64,000 bases of DNA from Caenorhabditis elegans (lineage: Eukaryota; Nematoda; Chromadorea; Rhabditida; Rhabditidae). The notes under the pieces were generated by a model, which saw nothing but the letters and a program-made list of their open reading frames with translations, did no database searches and was not told where the DNA came from. The position numbers were made by a program, and so were the translations under genes. Below are positions 43,480 through 54,666 of the stretch, in pieces. Where the stretch lies: the NCBI RefSeq assembly GCF_000002985.6, contig NC_003280.10:1550001-1614000 (forward strand). Direction: 5' to 3'. Every line of letters begins with the position of its first letter. Within the stretch, counting starts at the first letter, position 1.

Positions 43480-45237
43480 TTAGAGCAACTTGTTCATCGG
43501 ACTGGCAAAGTAGAACTCAGTGAATCTGGCATGGAATCCAAACCAATTTGTACTGGTACCATTTGATCGGAATGTTACAAACATTGCATTTCCACTTGAG
43601 GTGAGTGTTGGGCTATTGTAATTGTGTATTGTCGAAATTAAACGACTGTTCTCCGAGTCACCATCATAGGCATTTAGTTCATGATAGTTTGGGTGCATGT
43701 CTAATTGTGTGAACGTTAACATGATGCTACTGGATCCCACTGTATAAATATGATAGTAGCAAAAGCCATGTTCAAGGCCTGCTTCTGTTATCGGTGGAGC
43801 TATAATTAACCCTTGTGTGACCAAGATCGTAGTGTTGCATGTATACAAGACCGGTGGTGTGGGATCTTCAGGTCGGTCAGGGTTACACTTTTCACCAGCA
43901 GGGCGCTTGCAGAAGAACTTTCTATCATAGTCACAATTTCCGGTATACCACAGTCCCCAGGGCTGTCTCTCGTTACTCTTCTCTCCAGAAACTACGAGGC
44001 ATGCACCTTCTCGTTTACGTAGTGAGTCTATTTTGTCGTGATCCCAGCGAGATCCATCTATCCAGCTAGGGCGCCCTGATAACGTCCACATGCCTCCGAT
44101 GAATACTTGCTCGTTTTGTGCAAATGTGCTTGCTAGAATGTTAAAGTAGCGATTCTCGTTTGCAGAGTGAATTGACACAAGACTTCCGCATTCCTCTTCA
44201 CACGTTCTTTGCGCACGTATGAATGAACTTGCGACGTGGGGTATGTAGCAAGAGCCGTTGTAGTTGTGTTGACAATTGTCTGGAAGTTTCAAGAATAGAT
44301 CGGAACAGATAAGATTCTTTGTCATCTTCGCTAAAAAAGATGGAATAGTGCGACAAAAAGGTGACTTGATGAGCCTAGAGCTCCCATGGGATCGCAGCAT
44401 GCATCCGAATGTATAGTGCGGCGTAGAACCCCAAACGTGTCGGCCGCTTCCAAATAACTACTTTTTTGCACTATGTTGCGCACACACCAACCTACTCGTT
44501 TCACGCCAAATTGCGGAGTTCTGAACGTGTCGGCCGCTTCCAAATAGCCACCCTTTCGCATTACGTTGCGCACACACCAATCTACTCTTTTCACGCTAAG
44601 CTGCGGAACCCTGAACGTGCCGGCCGCTTCTAAAAACTATATTTTCACACCACATTGCACACATACATCGGCATGAGGCCCGCATTTTGTGCCTGGGAGC
44701 TCTAGATAAGCCTAATATTGGAGATCACCAACCTTCAAAAGTCGTAGGCAACTCGCAAACGAACAAATTCGACTCTTTGCTGCAATCAGTGCTTGACCAA
44801 TGTTCACTTGTAGTATTAACAGTCACGCAGTTTCCTTGAGTAACATTCGGACGAGACTGAAATCCGTTTCTCTGATCTGTGGAGATATTCGAATCATCCC
44901 ATAGACAATTTGATCGATAATTATTGATGCAGTAGAGACCTAACCATACATTCTTATCTTTGCCAGAAAGAGTAGTCACATCGATGTGTTCCTACAAAAA
45001 ATTTAGGGAAAATGAGTATTTTTTTCATACTAGATAACCAACATCGCTACTCTTTATTGTGACCAGTGTTGCTCCAAAAGTGGAACAAACTCGTTCGGCA
45101 TTTTTGTGGCTCAATGGTTCGTGGAATAATTTCAGACATTTGTTTCCGACTAAGGTGAAGCCATGGGTACAAATGGGCTCTTTTGAGGCCGACGCGAGGA
45201 ATGGTAAGGCGAGTAGGAAGGCTAGTAATTGAAGCAT
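43480..45237 (-). CDS. Secreted protein with two C-type lectin domains and a CUB domain, 417 residues
   Basis: Exons 45237-45043, 44991-44733 and 44279-43480 are in frame, with exon 1 the same length (195 nt) as in the gene at 32876-34240. Signal peptide (LQLLAFLLALPFLASAS); CTLD 1 about 20-151 (CTHGFTLVGNKCLKLF, NVWLGLYC, NLFVCELPTT). CTLD 2 about 153-275 (YNGSCYIPHV, ECGSLVSIHSANEN, VFIGGMW, KFFCKRP); CUB about 300-410 (ELNAYDGDS, SSGNAMFVTFRSNGT). Like its paralogue it should be extracellular and possibly carbohydrate-binding. Intron 2 is enlarged to 453 nt by the element at 44373-44712. The exon 1 donor is GTTGGT, weaker than usual. Confidence 0.85.
44373..44712. mobile_element. Element with terminal inverted repeats inside the lectin intron
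   Basis: 'gcctagagctccca' at the left is mirrored by 'tgggagctctagataagcc' at the right. The interior holds three tandem units of 90 bases (starts near 44435, 44525, 44615, each with CGTG(T/C)CGGCCGCTTC). It explains why intron 2 here is about 400 bases longer than in the paralogue. Confidence 0.65.
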
Positions 45238-45480
45238 GGCTATTGTAATCTGGAATGCTTCAAGGCTATTTATATTGGTTTTGCACGAAAACAACAACAA
45301 CCCGATTTCGACTAAAAATCGTAAAATCAGCAGCTGTGCAAATTTTGTTTCTAACTATTTGACGATATTTGCGCATTACCTAGAAAATTCCAAAAAAAAC
45401 TAAAACAAAAAATAAACATAATTTATTAACAGAGTATAATAAGCATTGATACCAAAAATAATCCTTCCAGTTGTCTATCC
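45238..45480. promoter_or_regulatory. Upstream region of the lectin gene at 45237
   Basis: 'ggctatttatattggttttgcacg' lies about 25 bases before the start codon, as in the promoters of the other lectin copies. Nothing else is recognised. Confidence 0.3.
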
Positions 45481-45750
45481 TTACATACAGTTAGGCGTCA
45501 CAGTCCAAAAGAGTTTTTTAATGCCCTCTCTGAAAAATTGTAGTTTGCGAGTTGTCTACTAGAACGGCCTGAAAATCAGACTGTAAGATCATCATCTAAC
45601 TGTCATCTAACTCACCTAACTCATCTAACTGTCATCTAACTCAAAAGCTTACAAAAATTCGAAGCGGTGTGCAAACTTGTCCTGCGGGCGCCTGGAATAC
45701 CGCTTTGTACCGGATGCAGCCGTCGTTGGTGGGGTCAGTTTCACTGGAAG
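45481..45750 (-). pseudogene. C6-like domain gene fragment, minus strand
   Basis: After TTCCAG the exon ETDPTNDGCIRYKAVF continues with QAPAGQVCTPLRIF to a GTAAGC donor. A later piece reads GIKKLFWTVTPNCM and stops, like the last exon of the small secreted genes. The middle domain exon is reduced and the signal exon is missing. It is related to the fragment at 37083-37327, in opposite orientation. Confidence 0.5.
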
Positions 45751-45759
45751 CATGAAGGT

Positions 45760-46925
45760 TTTGAAACTTTTAAAAAATCTAGAATCCAATTCTATCAAAA
45801 CATTTCTGCCAAGCAGCCTCTAATAAATGCCGAGTGTGGCGACTCCGCCCCTTTTTCGCGTTTTTTGACGCTTTTTTTGGCTTGCGAAAAAATGTCACAC
45901 TTCGTTTTCATTAATAACTCCAAAGCCGCGTGACTTCATGCTCTAATATTTGGAATCCTACTAGAAATATTTTGCCCCACGGTGGAGCAGAAAACGGCAC
46001 TAAGTTCGGAGCAAAATTGAGCCCAGGGCGGCTTTCCCCAGTTTGAAAAAATTTTTTGTTGCTCTTTTTACCCCCAAAAAAGCATGTTTTAATTGAATTA
46101 AAATTCGGGTTTTGCTCGGTTTTGTTCCAAATTTATGTGCAAGATACTACTCAGAGAGGTGGATTTTTTGAAAGAAAGTTTGAGTTCATAAGTGCAAAAG
46201 GAAAAAAGTTGTGATAAAACAAAAGGCCAAAAAATGCCATTTTGCCAAAAAAAAATTTTTTCCGAAAAAGTAGTTTTTCGTCTTTATCTCAAGTTCTACT
46301 TCATCTTTTTTCATACTTTTTTTGTTTACCCCACGTAAAAAAGTACGCTGAACACGATTTTCAACTCAATTAAGATAAGTTCTATGAGTCGGCCGAGCAA
46401 GACGAATAAGTGCCACATTTTGCACACTTTCCCATTTTCGCGAATCTACTTTTTCAATCATAACTCGGTCAGTTTTCATGTTTTCTTAGTTTTCTAAAAA
46501 TTGACGTGTAGGTCTCATCAAGACGCATCGAGACATATAAAATTTGTAAAAAGTTCAGTGGGAAAATTTTTCAAGAAAAAAATAATTCAAAAATTTAGTA
46601 CTGGGGGAAGTGGTTTCCTGCGTCTCCTGAACATTTTTTCCACTAAACTTTTGCGGAATGTATTTTTGATTCATAGTTTTTGATTTTATCTAATGGATGA
46701 TGAGAATTCGTGGCATTAGCAATGCTCTGACAGGAGATATTATTTTTTTTCTAATTTTCAGGCCAAAACTTGTTTTTTTCTATACATCTGTCTGTGTACA
46801 AGATATAGCCCTCAAATGTACGTCTCCCTTTCGGGAATTTTATGATGAGTACAATGCTGTAATAAAATTTTCAAAAATTAGGTTTCCCGCTGACTTATCA
46901 GTGATAAACGGTTTTCGAACGTCTT
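45760..46925. other. Intergenic, repeat-like AT-rich DNA
   Basis: No exon is recognised. A stretch near 45770-45810 matches 41405-41440 in reverse complement. Confidence 0.35.
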
Positions 46926-46927
46926 CC

Positions 46928-47027
46928 CCGTTTTTCCGTCATTCCGTGATTATTTTCATTCCGTGATTATTTTCATTCCGTGATTATTTTCATTCCGTGA
47001 TTATTTTCATTCCGTGATTATTTTCAC
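46928..47027. repeat. 17-bp tandem repeat (ATTCCGTGATTATTTTC), about 5-6 copies
   Basis: Five near-perfect consecutive units of 17 bases starting near 46939, preceded by a partial unit. A short open frame follows without a recognised domain. Confidence 0.85.
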
Positions 47028-47284
47028 TCGGGAATCGCTCGCCCACTATGGGGGAGTCTACGCAAGGACAACGCAAGGACAAGGACAACATTCTAATGGA
47101 ATGGAAACAATTGCCCGACTGCACCAATTCTAGTTCAAGCGAACAATGATAACTTTTGTATTCTGTATTCCTTCACGTCTCCCAGCGAGCGTAATAAATT
47201 ATTATTATTATTCCCCAAATAGTAATAATTGAAGAAAGCGGAATCGAAATACGACTTCCTCCAGAAAATGTTCTTCCCTACATC

Positions 47285-47590
47285 CCAGTTTGAGCTGTCT
47301 CCCGCATGGCCGAGTGGTTAGTGCGTATGACTGCAGAAATTTTGGTAGCTGGTTCAATTCTACCAAGTGATAATTTTTTTGTTTTTTGTGAGTAATCGGG
47401 ATTCGAATAGAAATACTCGATTTTATACAAAATATGGGTACGTCTCCCCTAATATAAAGCCTCCTCAAACTTCAATCAATCAAAACTCAGCTTTACTAGT
47501 CCGGAATTCCATAATTTTTATTTGTGTTTTTTTGTGCCTGTATATACCTGTGAAAATTGGAATTCAAGACAAAAACCTCTCTAGCGCGGC
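47285..47590 (+). mobile_element. tRNA-like SINE or tRNA pseudogene head
   Basis: CATGGCCGAGTGGTTAGTGC (A-box and D-arm-like, 47305-47324) and GGTTCAATTC (B box, 47351-47360) sit at tRNA spacing, then a T run at about 47374. The acceptor stem does not pair well and the T stem has a mismatch, so it is not a working tRNA. The body downstream (CCGGAATTCCATAATTTTT, TTTTTTTGTGCC, then 'gacaaaaacctctctagcgcg') matches the element at 41345-41650. It is therefore a dispersed tRNA-derived family. Confidence 0.6.
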
Positions 47591-48028
47591 TTTAATTTAC
47601 TTTCCTATTTTTAAAAATGAGGGGAAATAATACACAAGTACCGAATTTTGAAACTACCAAAAAAATGTGCAAAACTACAACTTGTCCAAAATTTTCGGCA
47701 AATTCGGAAATTCGGTAAATCGGCACTTTGCCGGTTTTCCGATTTGCCGGAAATTTTCAATTCAGATAATTGTTTTTCTTAAGTTCCTATAGCATAGTCA
47801 CGTTCTATTTTTTGTTAATTACCCTTCAAAATTTGATGAATCAAACGAGCAAACAACCACTTTAACCTCCCATCGGTGTTAACCTATCAGTTGCTTCATG
47901 ATGTAAAACTGATAAGAATACGCTGCCCGTAACTGTTTTCTTTGACTTTTTCGGAAAATTTTATTTTGAAACTGGTCACATTTTTTGTTACAACTTCTAC
48001 AATTTAAATATTTTTATTTAACTATTAA
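47591..48028. other. Upstream region of the BTB-MATH gene
   Basis: Contains a GGCAAATTCGG-type palindrome at 47690-47757 related to 155-258. No gene is seen. Confidence 0.4.
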
Positions 48029-49472
48029 ATGGGTCCGCCGCCAAAACTTCGAAACTTCGACCATCAAATGGAACCATACTCAGATGTGGTGCTGGTAGCT
48101 AGTCAGGAATGGTTCCACGTTTCAAAAGCGGTATGAATTTTGTGTAATTATAGTTGTTCAAAATGCCTAGAAAATTCAAGATCCTTTGCGATCACTCCCC
48201 ATACTTCCGATGTCTGCTCAGTAACTTTCCAAGAATCGATGAAAAGCCGGTTCATCTGTTGAAGGGCGTAAATCCTGCCGATTTTCAAAAGTTCTTGGAG
48301 GTGCTCCATGGGGAGCCGGCGATTTTTGGTGAGTCAGCTGTAGGTTTCGCAATTTTGTTAATTAACTGATAAGGTGTGTGGCAGCCTGAGCCTCTTCGAC
48401 TCGCCCCTCCCTTGTCTTGTCTAGCGTAAAAGCCCTGTAACTCGGCAGAAAGTGATCCTACCGAAAAGCTCTTAACAGACAAAATGTAGAAAATTTGAAG
48501 AGCTGTATTTTGTTAGTTGAGCATTTTTTGATAGCATTTTCTTGCGCGGAGATAAAGGCGTCGAGAGGTACCCAACCTATCTTCAAAGCTTTGTAAGTCG
48601 GCAGGGATTGTAGCTATCAAAAAGTTGTCAACTAACAAACTATTGGAAAATTTAAGTACTACATTCTATATAGTTCAGCATTTTTGATAATTCTCAGCTC
48701 CTTCCAGAATGCACAATCTACCAAATCCTACTCCTAGCCGTCAAATTTCAAACCTACACTGTCATCAAAAAATGCGAAAAATTCCTGATTCACACTTCAA
48801 TGGCAAAACTGGAAACAAAACTTGCTCTAGCTCAGAAGTATGACCTAACAGAGCTTCAGGTGAGATATTAGTCGTGCTGAAAATGGGCAAAACTTTAATT
48901 TCAGACACATTGCAACGAGGAGTTTCAGGCAGCTTTTCCTGTTCGGGAGCCAGAAATTCAAAGAAAACCTGCGATTTATAGAAATAAGTTCACTTTCAAG
49001 TACACATTTGAAAAATTTGATGAAGATTGCGTGGGTGGTTACAATGTTCAGCTAGGTTTTTTATGGTAGTAGCCTCCATTTTTTAAAAAATTTAATGAAA
49101 ACGTTCAGGTCCCTCAACATCCACCGGAAAAACGACCATCTCCGGATAAGCCTCTGCTGCGATAAACCTGAACCAACTCCGTACTGGGAAGTCCGCGCGG
49201 ATTTCCAACTAGTGCTCCCCGGACAAGATGAAGCTCCAGTGACCAAAGGATACTTCAGAAATATCGACGAAGAGCTCAAGTGCGAGGAGCTCGGGCGGGA
49301 AATTGAATGGGAAGAGATAGCGGACAAGTACCCGGTTGATGGATATTTGACGATTGAGGCACGGGTTAATGTGATTTGGATTAAGGAAGTTGAGAAGAAG
49401 CCTGAGATAAAAGTGGAGAAAAAGTCGAAGTTGATAACTGCGATGAAAAAGCTATTGACCGTTGGGAAATAA
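48029..49472 (+). CDS. BTB-MATH protein (reverse domain order), 308 residues
   Basis: Exons 48029-48130, 48181-48328, 48708-48859, 48905-49065 and 49109-49472 are in frame. The BTB domain comes first (about residues 5-134; [44 protein letters not shown]), with the 152-nt exon typical of the family. The MATH domain follows (about 164-285; [34 protein letters not shown]), and its phase-2 Trp intron is present. Most MATH/BTB proteins are MATH first, so this order is unusual. Expected partner: CUL3 through BTB, substrate through MATH. A lysine-rich tail ends the protein. Confidence 0.8.
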
Positions 49473-49577
49473 ATTTTTTATTCAAAAATGTTTTGTTATA
49501 AATACACTTGCATGTAAAAGCTTAGCTCTAGTCTCAGGATTTAGATATTATTAGACACTACTAATGAAATGCAGAAT

Positions 49578-50715
49578 TTAGGTAACAGTGAGAAGTTTTT
49601 CAAACAGAGTGAGCACCATGTTTGGGTCCAGAGACATCAAATTGGCCGGAAGAACGGCTTGAATGTCCTGCTTGGTTTTCAACTCCGACAAGCACTTTTG
49701 CTGAAAAATTCAAGAATCAGAAGAAGCGGCATCAATCCTAACATACTTCCAGTTCCCAAAAGCTGCATCGAATGGCCATCTGCAGTTGTTTCCTCGGCGA
49801 CATTTTTGATCCTTCCAGCAACCACTTTTCGCATTTCGAAAATATTTCAATTGCACGGTATTTGATTGCCAAAAGCAAGATGATTTCTAGTGTGGTGTCT
49901 GAAAAACGAAACAATATTTTAGAGGGGTTATTTTATTTTACCGCTAATCACATCTTCCCCGTGAAGAGCTTCCAGAAAGATCTGGAGATCCAAAGGGTCC
50001 TCATTTTCCAAAACTATTTCTGTTCCTCTGGCGACATCAAGTTCACAGATATCGGTGTTCGGATTGCAAATCACCTGCAGTTTCAGTGTATTACTGTAAC
50101 TTTAGCTAATCTCACCACTGTCCGAGCGTAGAATTTCTGACCTCCAGCCACTAGAACCACATGCCAATCATTTTCAGGTGTATCAAAATTTCGAAGCTTT
50201 TTTCTGTCGAATCCTGATGTTTTTGTGATTGTTACTTCAACATCGACATACACCATATCATCATCGAAAATTTTATTTTTAATGTCCTCAAAAAAAGTGA
50301 TGGCAGTCAAGCCATAGTTATGTTCCTGACTGAATACATGATCTGTAGAGTTGTGAAAGTGATCTGCTCCGTTTTTCGTCACGAACATGTGCCTAACTTT
50401 CATTCCAACTGACCATAAGGCTGATCTTCCATTTACATCAATGTTCAGCGTTGTACGGAGGAATCGACCATCGTAGATGTAGCTCAAGTGCCTGAAATTA
50501 CCAGTTTGTTTGGGCGACATAAAAAACACTACCGACCACAAAAAACCGAAATGATCCTCTACATCACTGGTATAGGTGTTTCCAATGTTCAAGGTCGAGA
50601 TATTTTTGATGCGATGAGTAATGACGAATTTCTTTTCAGTTGCTGATTTCGGGTCATAGGATCCCAAGCCTTTGGTTTCTTGGCTGGCTTTAGGCATTGA
50701 AGGAGGATCTGGCAT
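49578..50715 (-). CDS. MATH-BTB protein, 320 residues
   Basis: Exons 50715-50537, 50491-50116, 50074-49942, 49898-49747 and 49700-49578. MATH about 28-150 (FVITHRIKNISTL, MVYVDVEVTITKTSG); BTB about 158-275 (KLRNFDTPENDWHVVLVAGG, LQIFLEALHGEDV, FSKCEKWLLEGSK); then a short helical tail. The standard order of CUL3 adaptors such as MEL-26. The first intron is 45 nt and in frame, so an unspliced reading is also open; splicing is favoured because the Trp-codon intron is present in all relatives. It is convergent with the gene ending at 49472. Confidence 0.8.
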
Positions 50716-51831
50716 GGATTTAGCCTGTGTTAGCCTGTTCCAAATATCAATAGAAAAATCTGGAAATTGATTATTAATGAATAATATTTAAAAGAAAAGC
50801 ACGGGCTGTAAATGGGTATTTTTGGCGAAAACTGATGTAACTTTAGAACCTGATTAGCTACAAAAATGCCAAATATATTTTCTAAAAGTACAACTTATGG
50901 GAATGTTTTTGGTATTTTTTTCAAAAAACTATTCTATGTTTTCTTTGAAATATATTAGTTTACATATGTGAAAACACTGTTTTCAGCTGAAAAGCGCAAA
51001 GATAACTTCAAAATCTTCAAATCCTCAGTAATAATAATATGGAAAAAAGCACAATAAATTTATTTTTCAAAGTTTCTTCAAAATTGGAATCAAAATTTTA
51101 AAAAATTTTTTCGAAATTTTCTCTTCGAGAAAATTGACCGAAAAAATGTTTTTTGTTGTAATTTGTTCAAAGATTTAAAATTAATTCATTTAACGTATTG
51201 CTACAAGCTACTAAAAAAATTGTGCTCAAAGCTTGATGTCTATATAAAAATATTCATATTCACATCAAAAACAGCTAGCTACCCAATTTACAGCCCGTGA
51301 ACAAGAAAATAAATTGAAAACCACTCTGCCGGAATTTTTCATAAACAGGCAATAATGAAACTAACAAGGAGTTTTGATCGAAAAATTGTTTGCCACATTT
51401 GGCAGAGATAACGAGTCTGCTGATAAAAAAGAGCAAAGATATATCGAAAAACTATTTTGGAGGGCCTGCCGAGCAATATGCCTTAGAGATCTTTTACATA
51501 AATTTGTGAACGGGGCACACTAGAAACTTGGTTTATAGTTTTTGTAGTTTTTAACAACAAACTTTATTTAATTATTTAATCTATAAATCACCGCCGAGTG
51601 ATAATTTTCCAAATACAGCAGAATATTAGGCCTCACCCAAATTTATAATTTTTTGCGGTTGCAAGTTAATTTGGTGATTCATGCGTAAGTTTTACAGCTT
51701 TCCAGCTGGCCAAATAAAAAACTGATAAGAGCGTTAAACATTGCTCCCAGTGAATTTTCCCCACATATTTCGTTAGATAAGACTTTAATTCAATTTTCTT
51801 TCTCTTCTCTTTCACGTTTTTCCTCCTAAAA
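50716..51831. other. Intergenic between divergent MATH/BTB genes
   Basis: About 1.1 kb of AT-rich DNA serving as promoter space for genes on both sides. No repeat with clear arms and no exon is seen. Confidence 0.4.
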
Positions 51832-54586
51832 ATGCCCCCCAAACTGCGGAATTTCGACAAAAGCATGGAAAAATACACTGATGTTGTGCTAGTTGTCAAG
51901 CAGGAGAGGTTCTATGTCTCTAGAGCGGTGAGCTTTTAGCTTTTTCCATAAAACCCTGAAATATAGTAAATTTCCAGATTCTCTCGGAGCACTGCACTTA
52001 TTTCCAATCCCTATTCTGTGGGGACTCCAATTACCAAGAGCACATAATCAGCGACGTAGAGCCACAAGATTTTCAGAAGTTCTTGGAGGTTGTGCATGGG
52101 GAGCCTGCAATTTTCGGTTAATTTTTTTTTGCCTGGAATAATTTTTTTCATGAGACTATGTTCCAGAGGCCACCGTGCAAAAAATTCTCCCGCTAGCCCA
52201 GAAATTTGGCTCAAAAACTGTGCTCCAAAAGTGCGAGAGATTCTTGATCACAATTTCGACGGTGAGGTTATCTACCAAGTGGAATTTAGCCAAACAGTAC
52301 GGCCTGGATGAGCTTCAGGTAGGCTTGAGAGTCTAGGCCCTTAAGTAAGAAATTTTTTAAGGCCCATTGCAAATTGGAATTCAAAACTGCTCAGATTGTC
52401 AGGAAAAATCCGCAGCCTGAACCTAAATCTCTGGCCTATTCGGATAAATTTATTTTCGACCACAGTTTTGAGAAAGTTGATGGCCTAGCGGAGGGAGATA
52501 TGAGGAGAAGTCAGCCTATTACCCATTTGGATTTTACTTGGACCATCTACATCACAAGGAAGAATCAGCATCTCCGCGTGAGCCTATGCTGCGGCAAAGC
52601 TCATCTAACCTCCGACTGGACCGTCCGTGCGGACTTCAAAATGACACTCACGGCAAAAGGTAGCCCGGATCTGGTGTCTGACACCAAAGGATTCTTCCAC
52701 TTGGACTCGGAGAAGAACTTCTACTGGGAGCTTGGTCAGGAAGTCGAGTGGGATGAGATCCGGGACAAATGCCTGGCGGATGGGAAGCTCGAGGTGGAGA
52801 CGCGAGTCAGAATCGTGAAGATCCGAGAGCTGCCGGTAGAGGAGTTCAAGCCGCCGAGGATAGTGACGGTGAATGCAGTAAAATCCTATGAGGGGGTGCT
52901 GGTAAGTTCAGAAAATCGTAAAAGTTTCTGAAAATCTCTGATTTTGCAGCCTCCGACTAAAGTTCTATTTGGAGATTTCCCATTTCCGAAGGCTCTAGCC
53001 AAGGAAAAACCAGACTATGTAAGTGATGTTGAGCTGGAGACTGAGTAGAATTAAGGACAAAGTTTCAGTCGGACTACATCAGGGTGACACCTTTGACTCA
53101 ACAGGCAAAGACAAGTGCTCCAGCTGAAACTCCTGATCTTCAGACACCTCCACGCCAACAGGCTTCTGCAAAGCCCCAAGCCTCACCCGCCAAGTCCGCT
53201 GGAGCTCCCCAACTACCCCAAAAAGTTCCGCTGTTTCCTTCCGGAGGGGCTCCCAGTTCTCCTAGCGCCCCTGAAGCGCCTTCGGAGCCACCTCCACCCA
53301 AAATCTACCCCACACTAGGAGCGAATGCCCCTCCAGCTCCTCCAGTACAAGGGAAAAAGTTTATATTGAAAAATGTTTTCGGAAACGTTGAAGCTATGAA
53401 GTGCCACACAGCGATGGCCTGTCAAAAAGCTGTCGCCTACGATTTCGAATGGAACTTGATCATCTCCCAAAAGAACAACCGTCTCCACGTCAGCCTGTGC
53501 TGCTCCAAATCCAATGTGACTTCGGAATTCCGAATCCTCGCTGACTTCGAATTGATCATTGCGGGCAAAAATGGAGGACGACCTCTGAAGTCCAAGACAA
53601 ATGGATGCTTTAACATTGAAAAAACAAAGAACTCCAGTCAGGAGCTTGGTCAGGATGTTGAGTGGTCGACCATTGTCTATGACTACATGGTCGATGGAAG
53701 GTTGACCGTCGAGGCTCACGTCAATATCACCAGGGTCACTTGCTTGGATGCTCCAAAGTTCAAGAAGCTGAGGAATTTCGATGCAACCGGGAATTCGTGG
53801 GATGTGATGCTGATTGTTGCCGGGCAGAGGTTTTTTGTGTTGAAGGAGGTAGGGATCCTAAGGGGTTGAACTGAACATCTGGAGATGTTCTTAGGAACTA
53901 TGTTACCTGAGGTTTACCTGAGTTAATCCTAGCTCCCAGTTCTATACGGATCCTCAGAACTTCAATTTTTCTTGATTTCTACCTAGGACCCTGCGATCAC
54001 TAACCGAAGATCCTTTATCTTTGATAGGCACCGTAGCTGGAGGTTAACATTCTATACCGAATACGTAGTTCTGGGTCTCAACACGACTCAGCAAAGAGCC
54101 TGAGCATCCATAGGTGCCTGTAGCCAAGCTCGTAGCTCACAGATCTATACAAGCTCTTAGACCCTCTAAGATCTTCAAGTTTCTCAGTTCCAGATCCTCA
54201 TCTCCAACTCCGCCAGATTCAAGAACATAATCAGCAAGATCAACTTCACCGCAGCACCGAGCACCGAGATCAAGCTCCCCGACTCGAGTGCCGATCACTT
54301 CCAGAACTTCCTGGAAGCCTGCTACGGAGACCCCTCAATTAATGGTAACGTTCAAGGTTCTACAGATTCTTAACAAAATTGAACATTTTCAGACGACACT
54401 GTCCATGGAATTCTGAAAATTGCGCAAAGCTATGAAGCCGCGGGAATTGTGAAGCGGTGTGAAGAGTATGTAATAAAGTACTCCAAGAAAACGCTGGAGC
54501 AGAAGGAGAAGCTGGCGAAGCATCATAATTTGAAGACTCTAAAGGCACATTGTGATTATTGGAAAAGTCGCCGGAAATGCTGCTAG
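51832..54586 (+). CDS. BTB-MATH-Pro-rich-MATH-BTB protein, 706 residues
   Basis: Eight exons (51832-51927, 51978-52116, 52167-52318, 52362-52901, 52950-53018, 53069-53848, 54194-54344, 54393-54586) with GT-AG borders stay in frame for 2121 nt. Domain order: BTB 1 about 1-129 ([40 protein letters not shown]), then MATH 1 about 157-285 ([34 protein letters not shown]). A proline-rich linker of about 90 residues follows (e.g. [15 protein letters not shown]), then MATH 2 about 428-555 ([34 protein letters not shown]). BTB 2 is last, about 562-695 ([43 protein letters not shown]). The halves look like the BTB-MATH gene at 48029 and the MATH-BTB gene at 49578 joined end to end. It could be two adjacent genes, but the linker exons splice well and no stop or new start intervenes. 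Confidence 0.7.
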
Positions 54587-54666
54587 ATTTGTACGGAAAT
54601 TAATAAAAATGTTTTATTAGAGGTTGTACTGCACAGAATTTTACAGGTACATATGTAGATCATAGA

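Noticed and set aside
47294-47366. Possible functional tRNA gene
   Set aside because: The A and B boxes are present but the acceptor stem does not pair, the T stem has a mismatch, and the body is shared with a dispersed repeat. Treated as tRNA-derived.
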